The notes under the pieces: generated by a model
Databases searched by the model: none
The model's input: only the letters and a program-made list of their open reading frames with translations
What the model was told of the DNA's origin: nothing
From: JANQHS01 sp965227315
Lineage (GTDB): Bacteria; Bacteroidota; Bacteroidia; Cytophagales; CCMP332
Direction: 5' to 3'
Assembly: GCA_965227315.1 (NCBI GenBank)
Contig: OZ245737.1
Span: forward strand, 3,501,587-3,565,586
DNA: 64,000 nucleotides
Part shown: positions 49,563-59,900 of the stretch, piece after piece
Numbering within the stretch: position 1 is the stretch's first letter
Layout: each line of letters opens with the position of its first letter
Position numbers and translations under genes: made by a program

Positions 49563-50687
49563 TCAATTCAAGATCTCCCTCGAAATAACCAGCTTCTGAA
49601 TCTCACTCGTTCCTTCTCCAATGGTGCAAAGCTTGGAATCTCTCAGGTATTTTTCTGCCGGGAAATCCTTGGTATATCCGTACCCGCCATGGATCTGAAC
49701 GCCTTCCATGCTGACGTCTACCGCAACTTCAGAGGCATAGTACTTCGCCATAGCCGACTCCTTGGTAACCTTCTTTCCCGCATCTTTCAACCTTCCGGCA
49801 TCGTAGGTCAGGTGTTCCGCGGCCTGGAGTTTGGTGGCCATGTCGGCGAGCTTAAATGAAATGGCCTGAAAAGCTGATATCGGTTTTCCAAACTGATTCC
49901 TTTCCTTGCTATAAGCCAGGGCTGCTTCATAAGCCCCAAAGCCTATCCCGAGTGAAAGGGAGGCAATGGATATCCTTCCGCCGTCCAGAACGCGCATGGA
50001 TTGAATGAATCCGTCTCCAACTTCTCCAATGAGGTTCTCCTTAGGTATTCTGCAGTTGTCAAAGTATAGGCTGGCGGTCTCAGAAGCCCTGACACCCAGT
50101 TTGTTTTCCTTATGTCCTGAGCTGAAGCCAGGCGTTCCCTTCTCCACAATAAAGGCGCTCATACCGTGGGAGTCACCTTTCTCTCCGTTTCTGGCAATCA
50201 CCACGGCTACATTACCACTGATCCCATGTGTGATAAAGTTTTTCGACCCGTTGAGCACCCACTCATCCCCATCCAAGCTGGCTGTAGTGGACATGTTCAT
50301 GGCGTCGGATCCGGTTCCGACCTCGGTGAGGCCCCAGGCACCGATCCATTCTCCTGAAGCCAATTTGGGCAGATACTTTTTCTTTTGCTCTTCATTGGCC
50401 TCCGTTAGGATATGACCCGTGCATAGACTGTTATGTGCCGCAAGGGATAGACCTATCCCCCCGCATACCTTTGAGATCTCCACCAGGATTGTGATATATG
50501 CCTGATAATTCATGCCGGCCCCTCCGTATTCTTCGGGAACCAGGACGCCCATGAATCCATGTTTTCCCATTTCCTTGAATACTTCAACCGGGAAGGTCTG
50601 GGATTCATCCCATTCCATAATATGAGGTCTGATGTGTTTTTCTGCAAAATCCCGGGCGCTCTGCCGGATCAAATCAAGATCATTCAT
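49563..50687 (-). CDS. Acyl-CoA dehydrogenase
   Basis: A 374-residue flavoenzyme for the first step of beta-oxidation or of branched-chain acyl-CoA breakdown. All three domains are present: the N-terminal helices (HGFMGVLVPEEYGGAGMN), the middle strand domain with WGLTEVGTGSDAMNMSTTA and FITHGISG, and the C-terminal helices ending CTIGEGTSEIQKLVIS, in which GEGTSEIQ contains the usual catalytic Glu. KENKLGVRASET suggests the short/branched-chain type. It is a single gene; no electron-transfer flavoprotein gene lies nearby. Confidence 0.93.
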   Translation of the reverse strand: MNDLDLIRQSARDFAEKHIRPHIMEWDESQTFPVEVFKEMGKHGFMGVLVPEEYGGAGMNYQAYITILVEISKVCGGIGLSLAAHNSLCTGHILTEANEEQKKKYLPKLASGEWIGAWGLTEVGTGSDAMNMSTTASLDGDEWVLNGSKNFITHGISGNVAVVIARNGEKGDSHGMSAFIVEKGTPGFSSGHKENKLGVRASETASLYFDNCRIPKENLIGEVGDGFIQSMRVLDGGRISIASLSLGIGFGAYEAALAYSKERNQFGKPISAFQAISFKLADMATKLQAAEHLTYDAGRLKDAGKKVTKESAMAKYYASEVAVDVSMEGVQIHGGYGYTKDFPAEKYLRDSKLCTIGEGTSEIQKLVISREILN

Positions 50688-50866
50688 TGTGGTAGATAGC
50701 GGATTGAACTAAGTAATTTAACAAAAATGTCGATGCCATGTTTTCTCCATTTTGTATGAATCCGCGAATTTATATCAAATTCTTTCCCAATGATTGGGTA
50801 TTATTCTAGAGGTGGTTTTTTTATTTGCAGAGGTCTGTAAAAAGACAATCAATCAACCCCGGGATT

Positions 50867-52147
50867 ATGAGTGATTTCAATTTGCCTAATATTCAGAGGA
50901 CTGAAAAACCAAGACTGGTTGTAGTAGGAGCCGGGTTTGGAGGCCTTAAGCTGGTTTGGAAATTGATGAACAAAGGATTCCAGATCATTCTCATCGATCG
51001 CCATAATTATCATCAGTTCCAGCCATTATACTATCAGGTTGCTACTGCAGGGCTTGAGCCCAGTTCAATTTCATTCCCGCTTCGCAAGATATTCCATAAA
51101 AGGAAGGACATACATATCAGAATGGCCAGACTGGAGCGCGTGCATCACGCCGAAAAGTATATCCAGACCGATCTTGGCAAGCTTTCATACGATCACCTCG
51201 TGATCGCCACCGGAGTAGGGACCAACTTTTTCGGAATGGAAAATATCCGGAAAAATGCGATCCCGATGAAGAGCGTGGGAGAGGCCCTGTTTCTCAGGAA
51301 TAGAATTTTGAATTGCTTTGAGAATGCCATCAACGAAAAGGATGAAGGGCAAAAGGCCAGTTATCTGAATATCGTTGTTGTGGGAGGAGGCCCAACGGGT
51401 GTTGAGGTGAGCGGTGCTTTGTCAGAAATGAGAAAATATGTCCTTCCGGGTGATTTTCCCGAATTGGATTTTTCCCAAATGAAAATCACCCTGCTTGAGG
51501 CAGGCCCAAGGCTTTTGGCGGGAATGTCCGAAAGATCCTCGGCCAAGTCAAAACAATATCTCGAGAGATTGGGTGTGAAAGTGAGCCTTGAGACCATGGT
51601 CGAGGGCTATGATGGAGAGACCATTTCCATTAAAGGTCATCAGCCTATCCATGCCAAAACCCTGATCTGGGCTGCAGGAGTTTCAGGAAGTACCATCGCC
51701 GGTTTGGAGGAGTTCCAGGCCAGGGCAGGAAGGATCAAGGTAGATCGCTATAACAGGCTGGAAGGCCCAGAAAATGTCTATGCGCTTGGAGATATCTCCT
51801 ATATGGAAGAAGAGCATTTCCCCCATGGTCATCCTCAGGTCGCCCAGGTGGCGATCCAACAGGGAAATAACCTTGCTAATAACTTCAAGAAGAAGAATTT
51901 AAAAAACTGGAAACCATTTAGTTATAAGGATCTTGGTTCCATGGCTACAGTTGGAAGAAATCTGGCGGTCTGTGACCTGCCGCTACTCAGCTTTCACGGG
52001 TTTTTTGCCTGGGTTTTCTGGTTGGCGGTGCATCTTTTTCAGATCCTGGGAGTCAAGAACAAGCTCTTTGTATTCCTGAACTGGACCTGGAGTTATTTCA
52101 CCTTCGATCAATCCTTAAGGCTGATCCTCAAACAGGGAGACAAGTAA
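50867..52147 (+). CDS. NAD(P)/FAD-dependent oxidoreductase, type II NADH dehydrogenase
   Basis: About 426 residues from ATG 50867 (TTG 50825 is the longer option). FAD motif VVVGAGFGGLKLVW, NAD motif IVVVGGGPTGVEVSGAL, and the second FAD contact YALGDISYM are in the NDH-2 order, with HNYHQFQPLYYQVATAGLEP typical of the family. The C-terminal WVFWLAVHLFQILGVKNKL is the membrane-associating helix. It oxidises NADH and reduces quinone without pumping protons. It stands divergent to acyl-CoA dehydrogenase, with 180 bases between. Confidence 0.92.
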   Translation: MSDFNLPNIQRTEKPRLVVVGAGFGGLKLVWKLMNKGFQIILIDRHNYHQFQPLYYQVATAGLEPSSISFPLRKIFHKRKDIHIRMARLERVHHAEKYIQTDLGKLSYDHLVIATGVGTNFFGMENIRKNAIPMKSVGEALFLRNRILNCFENAINEKDEGQKASYLNIVVVGGGPTGVEVSGALSEMRKYVLPGDFPELDFSQMKITLLEAGPRLLAGMSERSSAKSKQYLERLGVKVSLETMVEGYDGETISIKGHQPIHAKTLIWAAGVSGSTIAGLEEFQARAGRIKVDRYNRLEGPENVYALGDISYMEEEHFPHGHPQVAQVAIQQGNNLANNFKKKNLKNWKPFSYKDLGSMATVGRNLAVCDLPLLSFHGFFAWVFWLAVHLFQILGVKNKLFVFLNWTWSYFTFDQSLRLILKQGDK

Positions 52148-52159
52148 TAAAGCGCCGAA

Positions 52160-52750
52160 CTAGTTCCAGGCGAATCCCAGGTTGATACCCAGGTAGGAAG
52201 TGTTTTGAATACTTCCGGATTCGAATGCATAGTTAAACCTGAGGGTAGCCATGAAAAGGGCATCGCGATTCATAGGGACAATGACCCCGGCCTCTGGTGC
52301 GATGCCGAACATCCATTCCCTTGGCTCGGTGGTGTAGATACCCATATCTGTTCTTTGGTACATCCTATAGGCTCCGATCCCGCCTCCGACAAACATTCTT
52401 GTCATTCCATAGTCCCCGATAAAGTAATCGGCGGTGAAAAGGAAAGGGAAGGAGTTGATATACCTCCATTGCTGCCCACTAATGGCTCCGTTTCCATCCT
52501 CGGTTTCATAGGTGGCCGATGGTACAGCCTCGTAAAAAACGTTCCAGGCTACAGTTCCACCGAGAGCAACCTCAGGGCTTATGAACCCTTTGTAATCAAT
52601 GCCAAATCCACGCCCACTGACCTGGCTGATGAAATCGGATGTTTCACCTACCGGAACAGAGACCTGGTATGACATTCCAAAAAATGAACCCTGCGAGAAA
52701 CCGAAGAATGGGATCAGGGCAAGGGCAGCTAATATAGATATCTTTTTCAT
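52160..52750 (-). CDS. Outer membrane beta-barrel protein
   Basis: A 196-residue protein with a signal peptide (ISILAALALIPFFGFSQ). The mature part has eight barrel-like strands (FFGMSYQVSVPVGE, EVALGGTVAWNVFY, MTRMFVGGGIGAYRM, ALFMATLRFNYAF) and ends YLGINLGFAWN, an OmpW/opacity-like pattern. Function unknown. It is two bases from the end of the DUF4136 lipoprotein gene upstream, so the pair forms one operon and may build one envelope structure. Confidence 0.78.
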   Translation of the reverse strand: MKKISILAALALIPFFGFSQGSFFGMSYQVSVPVGETSDFISQVSGRGFGIDYKGFISPEVALGGTVAWNVFYEAVPSATYETEDGNGAISGQQWRYINSFPFLFTADYFIGDYGMTRMFVGGGIGAYRMYQRTDMGIYTTEPREWMFGIAPEAGVIVPMNRDALFMATLRFNYAFESGSIQNTSYLGINLGFAWN

Positions 52751-52752
52751 GT

Positions 52753-53406
52753 TTACTGGACGTTGGATTGAAGGTAAGGAGATTGTTCGAAGGCTTTTCG
52801 AACACCGGAAAGGGCTCTGCTCTGATTGTTGGAACTGCTTGAACTTGCCAATCCGTTCATGATGCCTTCCCAGGTAAGAGGAAATCTCTTGGTTTCGGTA
52901 TTACCATTCTTAAAGTCGCCAAGGTCCATGATCACAGAACCGGTGGTATAGGAATAGGTATAGGGAACCCAGCCTCCCCAGCCCCAGCCCCAGCCCCAGC
53001 ATGGGTACCACCAGCATCCACCGGTTGGGATCCATCCGCCACCGGAGTTCTTCACAAGTACACCGGTTACGATCATGACCATATCCGGGTTTGCCGGATT
53101 TGCGAGGTCTACGGTATCGGTGATCGAATCCAATCTTACATAGCCTCTCTGAGACATTTGTGTCTCGATCTCATTGAGCAAGTCTCTTTCAAAACTCGCA
53201 TCAGGTTCCTGACCATCGATATTTGATTGATAGCTGATCGAATCAGGCATGTAATAAGTCTTTGTAGCCCCAAAATCATATTCCGGTGACTTTTGGGTAA
53301 TCACTATATCCATGTCCTGAATGTATTCAGGGCCTTTTGGATAACATCCTGCAACCAATATTGCAAGTGTGAAGACTGATAAATAGCTCTTAAATGTCAT
53401 AATCAT
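52753..53406 (-). CDS. DUF4136 domain lipoprotein with Trp/Gly-rich stretch
   Basis: A 217-residue lipoprotein (lipobox VAGCYP; Cys21). The DUF4136 core follows: DIVITQKSPEYDFGATKTYYMP, LLNEIETQMSQRGYVRL, PDMVMIVTGVL, and the YTTGSVIMDLGDF strand. A hexanucleotide repeat makes a WGWGWGWG run next to two Cys near residue 135-150, which is unusual for the family. Function unknown; envelope location. Coupled to the barrel protein at 52160-52750. Confidence 0.82.
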   Translation of the reverse strand: MIMTFKSYLSVFTLAILVAGCYPKGPEYIQDMDIVITQKSPEYDFGATKTYYMPDSISYQSNIDGQEPDASFERDLLNEIETQMSQRGYVRLDSITDTVDLANPANPDMVMIVTGVLVKNSGGGWIPTGGCWWYPCWGWGWGWGGWVPYTYSYTTGSVIMDLGDFKNGNTETKRFPLTWEGIMNGLASSSSSNNQSRALSGVRKAFEQSPYLQSNVQ

Positions 53407-53672
53407 TTAGATCGAAGAATGGAGCTCAAATTTACTGAATGAAGGCGATTTATTCCGTAAAAGGGTCTCAATCATTTTGCCCAGATCCCATGATATGTAA
53501 GGATTCTGACGATGTTTAACCTGCAACGGGGCCATATCTCAATAAGATCCTCCTGGGATCCGGTCAATTGTTGCAAAGCTTTGCAAGCAGCCCTGTTTTA
53601 TGCCTCTTCAAGATTACCATAGAGGTGTCCAGGTTTTTGGTATTCATTTAATTTGCAGCATTCCGCTAGAAA

Positions 53673-55427
53673 ATGAAGCTATACTTTATTGATTGGGCAA
53701 TCATTTCCGGGTTTTTTCTCGTTTCCCTTGCCATCGGTTTTTATGCCTCCAGATCTGCCAGGAAAGGTTTTTCGGAATTCTTCCTTTCAGGCCGCAACAT
53801 GCCCTGGTGGCTATTGGGTATTTCAATGGTGGCGACGACCTTTTCAGCAGATACACCGAACCTGGTCACTGATATTGTTCGGAAAAACGGGATAGCCGGA
53901 AACTGGGTCTGGTGGGCTTTTCTGCTGACAGGGATGCTCACCACATTTGTATATGCCAGTCTTTGGAGGAGATCGGGAATTGCCACCGATCTGGAGTTTT
54001 ATGAACTCAGATATTCGGGTAAGGGGGCCAGGTTCCTGAGAGCCTTCAGGGCGATCTACCTGGGAGTGTTTTTCAATAGTATGATCATGGCGACCGTACT
54101 GCTGGCGGGAATAAAACTGGGCGCTGTATTTCTTGGTTTTTCAGCATTTCAGAGCATCTCTTTGATTGCTGTGGTCACTTTGATCTACAGCATGCTTGGT
54201 GGATTCAGGGGTGTGATCCTGACCGATTTTTTCCAATTCTTTCTGGCCATGATCGGTGCCATATACACGGCAAATATCGCGATCAACCAAACAGGACTTG
54301 GATCGGTGAGCGCCTTGCTGAGTGATCCAAAGGTTGTTGATTCAACCGCCTTTCTGCCGGATTTTTCAAACTGGGAAAGCGCCATGTTGCTTTTCGTGAT
54401 CCCGATCGCGATCCAATGGTGGAGTGTTTGGTATCCGGGATCAGAACCTGGTGGGGGAGGCTATGTCGCCCAGAGAATTCTTGCTGCCCGGACCGAGAAG
54501 GGAGCCGTAAAGGCCTCGCTGCTTTTTAATCTGGCCCATTATGCCTTGCGACCATGGCCATGGATAATCGTTGCCCTGGCATCTATGATTGTCTTTCCGG
54601 ACCTGAATTCTATCAAGTCAGCGTTTCCAAATATCCCTGAGGAAATGGTCAACGACGACCTGGCCTATCCGGCGATGCTGAGTTTTCTTCCCTCAGGCTG
54701 GGCAGGGCTCGTGATGGCGTCCATGATCGCGGCTCTGATGTCAACCATCAGTACCCATTTGAATTGGGGATCATCCTATCTGGTCAATGATATCTACCGC
54801 CGATTCGTCGAATCCGATGCCAGTGATAAAAGATTGGTTTTTGTAGGCAGACTATCCACAGCTGGCCTGATGTTGATCGCCACACTTTTTGCCTTGTTGC
54901 TGTCACATGCCCTGGAGGCATTTAACATCCTGCTTCAGATCGGAGCTGGAACCGGCTTGATCTTTATTCTGCGATGGTTCTGGTGGAGGATCAATGCCTG
55001 GGCTGAGATCACCGCTATGGCGGTTTCCTTTGCGATGGCCATCTACTTTCAGTTTATTCACCCTGCTCTGTCATTGCCGGAACTTGGAATAGGCCTAAAA
55101 CTTGTCTTCGGGATATTGGTAACGACCATCGCCTGGGTAGGGGTGACCCTAATGACCGAGCCGACCCAAAGAGCGGTCTTGGAAAAGTTCGTTGATCGCA
55201 TCAATCCGGGAGGTCCGGGCTGGAAGGGATTTGGTGATCGGGAAAAGAAAAAATGGTCCGTGCCGACGGGGATCAGGGACATGCTGCAGGGAACCGTTGC
55301 CATTTACGGATTTCTTTTTGGCACCGGTTACATGATCTATTCCGACTATCTTTTGGGTACGGCTTTCCTGATCATCGCTATTCTGTTGTTTTGGAACCTT
55401 TGGCGCCGGATCAGGAGCAGTAATTGA
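53673..55427 (+). CDS. Sodium:solute symporter (SSS family)
   Basis: A 584-residue membrane protein with 13-15 helices. The opening IISGFFLVSLAIGFYASRSARKGFSEFFLSGRNMPWWLLGISMVATTFSADTP, read in pieces, is the SSS signature (sodium site in helix 1 and STFSADTP-type helix 2). MSTISTHLNWGSSYLVND is the conserved helix 8 with Ser/Thr sodium ligands. Substrate could be a sugar, amino acid or carboxylate; adjacent genes give no clue. The gap upstream (53407-53672) holds its promoter and that of the DUF4136 gene. Confidence 0.93.
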   Translation: MKLYFIDWAIISGFFLVSLAIGFYASRSARKGFSEFFLSGRNMPWWLLGISMVATTFSADTPNLVTDIVRKNGIAGNWVWWAFLLTGMLTTFVYASLWRRSGIATDLEFYELRYSGKGARFLRAFRAIYLGVFFNSMIMATVLLAGIKLGAVFLGFSAFQSISLIAVVTLIYSMLGGFRGVILTDFFQFFLAMIGAIYTANIAINQTGLGSVSALLSDPKVVDSTAFLPDFSNWESAMLLFVIPIAIQWWSVWYPGSEPGGGGYVAQRILAARTEKGAVKASLLFNLAHYALRPWPWIIVALASMIVFPDLNSIKSAFPNIPEEMVNDDLAYPAMLSFLPSGWAGLVMASMIAALMSTISTHLNWGSSYLVNDIYRRFVESDASDKRLVFVGRLSTAGLMLIATLFALLLSHALEAFNILLQIGAGTGLIFILRWFWWRINAWAEITAMAVSFAMAIYFQFIHPALSLPELGIGLKLVFGILVTTIAWVGVTLMTEPTQRAVLEKFVDRINPGGPGWKGFGDREKKKWSVPTGIRDMLQGTVAIYGFLFGTGYMIYSDYLLGTAFLIIAILLFWNLWRRIRSSN

Positions 55428-55453
55428 TCATTGGCAAAAAGTCCCTAACCCTT

Positions 55454-56947
55454 CTAGAACCCGTCTTCGTCATCTTCCCAGACATCAAGGAAACTGGATC
55501 TTTGTCCATTGTCGCCCTCGTAATTGATCGACTCACGATCTTGCTGCGGGATAGGTGATTTAACGGAATCCCATCCACCGCCGAGAGCCTTGTAAAGCAG
55601 TACCTTGGAATTCAATTCCAGCTGTCTGGTTTCCGATTCGGATAATTGCGCCGTCAGCAACCATTTCTCGGATTCCAGAACTTCAAGGAAGCTTGTCACC
55701 CCCATCATATACCGCTCGTTGGCAAGTTCAACGGCTTTCTCGGTAGCCGTACGTTGATATGTCCTTGCGGCATGCTCATCACGATAGGTCCTCACTGAGA
55801 TCAGGGCATCCTCAACTTCCCTGAAGGCGGTTAGCACAGTATTCTCGTAATTGTACCTGGCCGCCTCGGTTCTTTTTCTTTCGACTTCAACCCTTCGTTT
55901 GTTTTTTCCAAATTGAAATATGGGACCGCCGATCTGGCCCATGATCGTTCCCACAACCGATTCTGCGTTGAACAGATTACCCGGGGTATTGGTCGCAAGA
56001 CCGAGCACCCCAAGAAGATTGAATGAAGGAAATCTCATCGCAGTTGCAACTCCTATTCTTGCGTTTTGAGCCGCAAGTGAGGCTTCTGCCTGCATGAGGT
56101 CCGGTCTTCTGGTGAGCAGGTTTGCCGGCAATCCCGGAGGAAGTGACACATCAATGGATTGGGCGTAAATATCCCGAGGCGTTTCAATCTCACCCGGATT
56201 TCTTCCAAGAAGGACGCTCAGAGCATTTTTGGCTTTGGCGACCTCTCGTTCAAACTGAGGGATCATCGCCAGGGCTATGGCTTCCTGGTTTTGAGCCTGG
56301 GCTAGGTCTATTTCAGCTACGGTACCCTCCTTAAACCTGGCCTCCACCAACTCTCTTGATTTTGTTCTGGATGCAGCTCTCTTCTCCGAAATATCCAATC
56401 GGTTTTGAAGGTCAAGGAGAAGGAAGTACTTCGAGGCTACTTCAGAGATCAGATTCATGGCTACCACACGTTGGGAGAACTCAAGCGAGAACAGATCGTT
56501 CCTTGCCGCCTCATTGGCTCTTCTGAATTTTCCCCAGAAATCGATCTCCCAGGAAAGTGTCGGCGCAAGAAAATAGATGTTTCTGGCGCTAGTCTGCTCC
56601 ATGGAAGCGAAAATGATATTGGAAGTTCCCGCCTGACCCTGGAAATCAATCGATGGAGCAATATCAGCCTTGGTATAGCCAAGCGCGGCTCTCGATTCTT
56701 CGATCCTGGCAGTGGCGACCTTCATGTTCTTATTCTCTTCAAGAGCTATGGTGATCAATCCCTGTAGCGTAGGATCGGTAAAGACTTCCTGCCAGGGAAT
56801 CGAAACGATGCTGTCGGTCAGCAGAGAGTCATATTGATAATGGGCCTCGACTTCCACATCCTGACTTTCATAATTTGGCCCAACCTTGCATTGGCTTAAG
56901 AAAAGGAAAATCCCCGGTATGGCGATATAACGGATTATCTTGTTCAT
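55454..56947 (-). CDS. Efflux outer membrane channel (NodT/OprM family lipoprotein)
   Basis: A 497-residue TolC-type lipoprotein (lipobox FLSQCK, Cys20). It has the repeated coiled-coil helices and the motifs of the OprM group: LLTRRPDLMQAEASL, ARIGVATAMRFPSFNLLG, ELANERYMMGVTSFLEVL and SIVSIPWQEVFTDPTLQGLI. It forms the trimeric exit duct of the RND pump. It overlaps the pump gene by ATGA (56944-56947). The last ~30 residues are acidic (WEDDEDGF). Confidence 0.95.
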   Translation of the reverse strand: MNKIIRYIAIPGIFLFLSQCKVGPNYESQDVEVEAHYQYDSLLTDSIVSIPWQEVFTDPTLQGLITIALEENKNMKVATARIEESRAALGYTKADIAPSIDFQGQAGTSNIIFASMEQTSARNIYFLAPTLSWEIDFWGKFRRANEAARNDLFSLEFSQRVVAMNLISEVASKYFLLLDLQNRLDISEKRAASRTKSRELVEARFKEGTVAEIDLAQAQNQEAIALAMIPQFEREVAKAKNALSVLLGRNPGEIETPRDIYAQSIDVSLPPGLPANLLTRRPDLMQAEASLAAQNARIGVATAMRFPSFNLLGVLGLATNTPGNLFNAESVVGTIMGQIGGPIFQFGKNKRRVEVERKRTEAARYNYENTVLTAFREVEDALISVRTYRDEHAARTYQRTATEKAVELANERYMMGVTSFLEVLESEKWLLTAQLSESETRQLELNSKVLLYKALGGGWDSVKSPIPQQDRESINYEGDNGQRSSFLDVWEDDEDGF

Positions 56948-59900
56948 TCTTCCCCAGCTTTTAAGGCCTTGTCCCTTTGCTTTTCATATCCAAAGAGCTT
57001 TCCAATGATCACATAAAGGGCCGGTGTAAGAAATACTCCGAACAAGGTAGCAAACAGCAAACCGGAAAACACATCCATGCCCATAACCTTTCTGGCTTCG
57101 GAACCGGATCCCGAAGCGGTAAGCAGTGGAATCACACCTAAGAGGAATGAGAAAGCCGTCATGAGGATGGGACGGAAACGAAGCAGTGCGGATTCCCTCG
57201 CCGCTTCGACCAGGGTCATTCCTTCTTCGAACTTCTGTTTCGCAAACTCCACGATCAGAATAGCATTCTTCGCGGCAAGGGCGATGAGAAGTACCAATCC
57301 TATCTGAGAAAAAATATTGCTCTCATAGCTCTCACTGAATATTCTGGCAACCCATAATCCAAAGAAGGCACCGAACAAAGCAAAGGGAGTTCCAAGCAGG
57401 ATTGCCAGGGGCAGGGACCAGCTTTCATATTGTGCCGCCAAGATCAGGAATACAAAGACCAGAGAGAAAAGGAAGATCACCGCGGCAGTGCCTTCGGCCG
57501 CCTTCTCCTGATAGGACATGGCATTCCAACTATATCCCATATCATCAGGTAAAACGCGTTTCGCTTCTTCCTCCAATGCTGCCAATGCCTGGGCCGAGGT
57601 ATATCCCTTTGACGGTGCCCCCGTGACTTCGGCAGCTCGATAAAGATTGAACCTGTTGGTATACTCAGGGCCATAGGTTGGCGTAACCTGGGCTATTGAG
57701 GAAAGAGGGACCATTTCATCTTCCGCAGACCTGAGAAAAAACATGGGCAAAAACTCCGGACCCGTCCTGTACTCCGGCTCGGCTTGCACATAGGTCTTGT
57801 AAAGCCTGCCGAATCTGTTAAAATCATTCACATAGGAGCCACCCAGAAAAGCTCCCACGGTGCTGTAAACATCGCCCAATGGAATACCCAGCTTAAGTGC
57901 TTTGTCCCGGTCGATGTCCATGTATCGCTGCGGAACATTGGAATTGTAGATTGAAAATGCATTGGATACCTCGGGTCTTGCATTGATGGCAGCTATGAAT
58001 TCCTTTAAATGTTCCTCCAGATATTGGGGCTCATTACCTCCCTTATCCTGAATGAAGATCGAAAACCCGGCTCCGTTACCAAGCCCGGGAATAGCCGGAG
58101 GACCAAATGCAATCGCCATAGCCTCGGGAATGCCTGCGTAAAAAATCTTGTTGAGATTGGCTGCGATCTGCTTGGCTGTAAGGCCTGGTCTATCCTCCCA
58201 TGGAGTGCAGGAAACAAATATGAATGCCGAACTGGTGGAATAGGTGGATGTCAGAAGACTGAAACCTGTTACCGTGGTGTAGAACTCCACGCCTTCGGTC
58301 TTGGCCAGTACAGATTCGATCTTCTCCGCTACTTCGTCTGATCTCTGGAGAGAAGCTGCCGGGGGCAGTTGAACCCCGATCAAAAAGTAACCCATGTCCT
58401 CCTCGGGTATAAACCCGCCAGGGACTCGGCTGGAAAAGAAGATGAACAGCCCAACGATAATTCCAACAAAAAGGGCTACCCTTTTAAGCTTGGTGAGAAG
58501 GCCGCCGGTAATGCCGATGTACTTTTGGGTGATATTCTCAAACCAGCGGTTGAAGGCTCCGAAAAACCTACCCAATAATCCTTTTGATTCCTGCTTTTTC
58601 CTCAAAAGCAAGGAACATAGAGCCGGTGACAGGGTGAGTGCATTGATCGAAGAAAAGCCCACCGAAACGGCAATGGTGATGGCGAACTGTTGATAAAGGG
58701 AACCGGTGATGCCCGGAACAAAGGCTACCGGAACAAAGACCGCAATGACCACAAGAGTGGTAGCCACGACCGGGGCGCTGACTTCGTCCATCGCTTTGCG
58801 CGTAGCTTCCTTGGGCGACATGCCATTTTCAATGTTGACCGAGACGGCTTCCACCACAACGATGGCGTCATCCACGACAATTCCAATGGCCAGAACCAGA
58901 CCCAGGAGAGAAAGGACATTCACCGTAAACCCAAGCATGGGGAAAAGGATAAATGCCCCGATCAGGGAAACGGGAATAGCCACAGAGGGGATCACAGTCG
59001 ATCTCCAGTCCTGGAGGAAAATAAAAACCACCAGGATCACAAGAATAAGGGCTTCAATGAGGGTGACGATGATCTCGGATATGCCGGCCTCGATCGCCAG
59101 TGTTGTATCGAGGCTCATGGTATAGTCCAGGTCGTTGGGAAAGTCCTTCTTGAGGTCTGCCATGATGCCCTTGATGGTCGAGGCGATCTCCAGCGCATTG
59201 GAACCGGGGGTTTGATAAACCACGATCACCGCGGCATCTTTTTCGTTCAATCTTGTGAAGGAGTTGTACAGCTCGGCCCCAAGCTCTATTCGCGCCACAT
59301 CCTTTACCCTTACCTGGGAGCCATTGGGGTTGGTTCTGATCACGATCTCCCCGAACTCCTTTTCGGTTTCCAGTCGACCCTTGAGCAGAACATTATAGGT
59401 GAACTCCGTTCCGGGAGGAGCGGGCTCAGCTCCAAATTGTCCCCCAGGGACGATTACATTTTGCTCCTTGATGGCATTCATGATCTCCGGTACCGTAATG
59501 CCCACGGAGGCAAGACGATCCGGCTTGATCCATATCCTCATGGCATAATCCGCAGCTCCGAAGATCATCACCTCCCCAACGCCCGGAACCCTGGCCAATT
59601 CATCATTGACCCTGATCTTGGCATAATTGGAAAGGAATTTTTTGTCGAAGGTTTCATTTGGAGATGTCAAAGTGACAAGCACCAATGGGAAAGACATGGC
59701 TTTCTTGGTCTCCACGCCGAACTTTTTCACCTCCTCAGGTACTTTGGCCATCGCCGATGAGACCTTGTTCTGGGTAAAGACAGTACTCATGTCCGGGTCA
59801 GCCCCGACCTCAAAAGAGACCCTGATCTCCAATCGTCCATCATTTGCATTGATGGATTGCATGTAAATGGAATTTTCAACCCCGTTGATCTTTTCCTCCA

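Noticed and set aside
58690..59760. Long open frame on the plus strand opposite the RND pump gene
   Set aside because: It is the mirror of a well-conserved 1,049-aa pump; its text is full of His, Asp and Gly and has no domain or leader.
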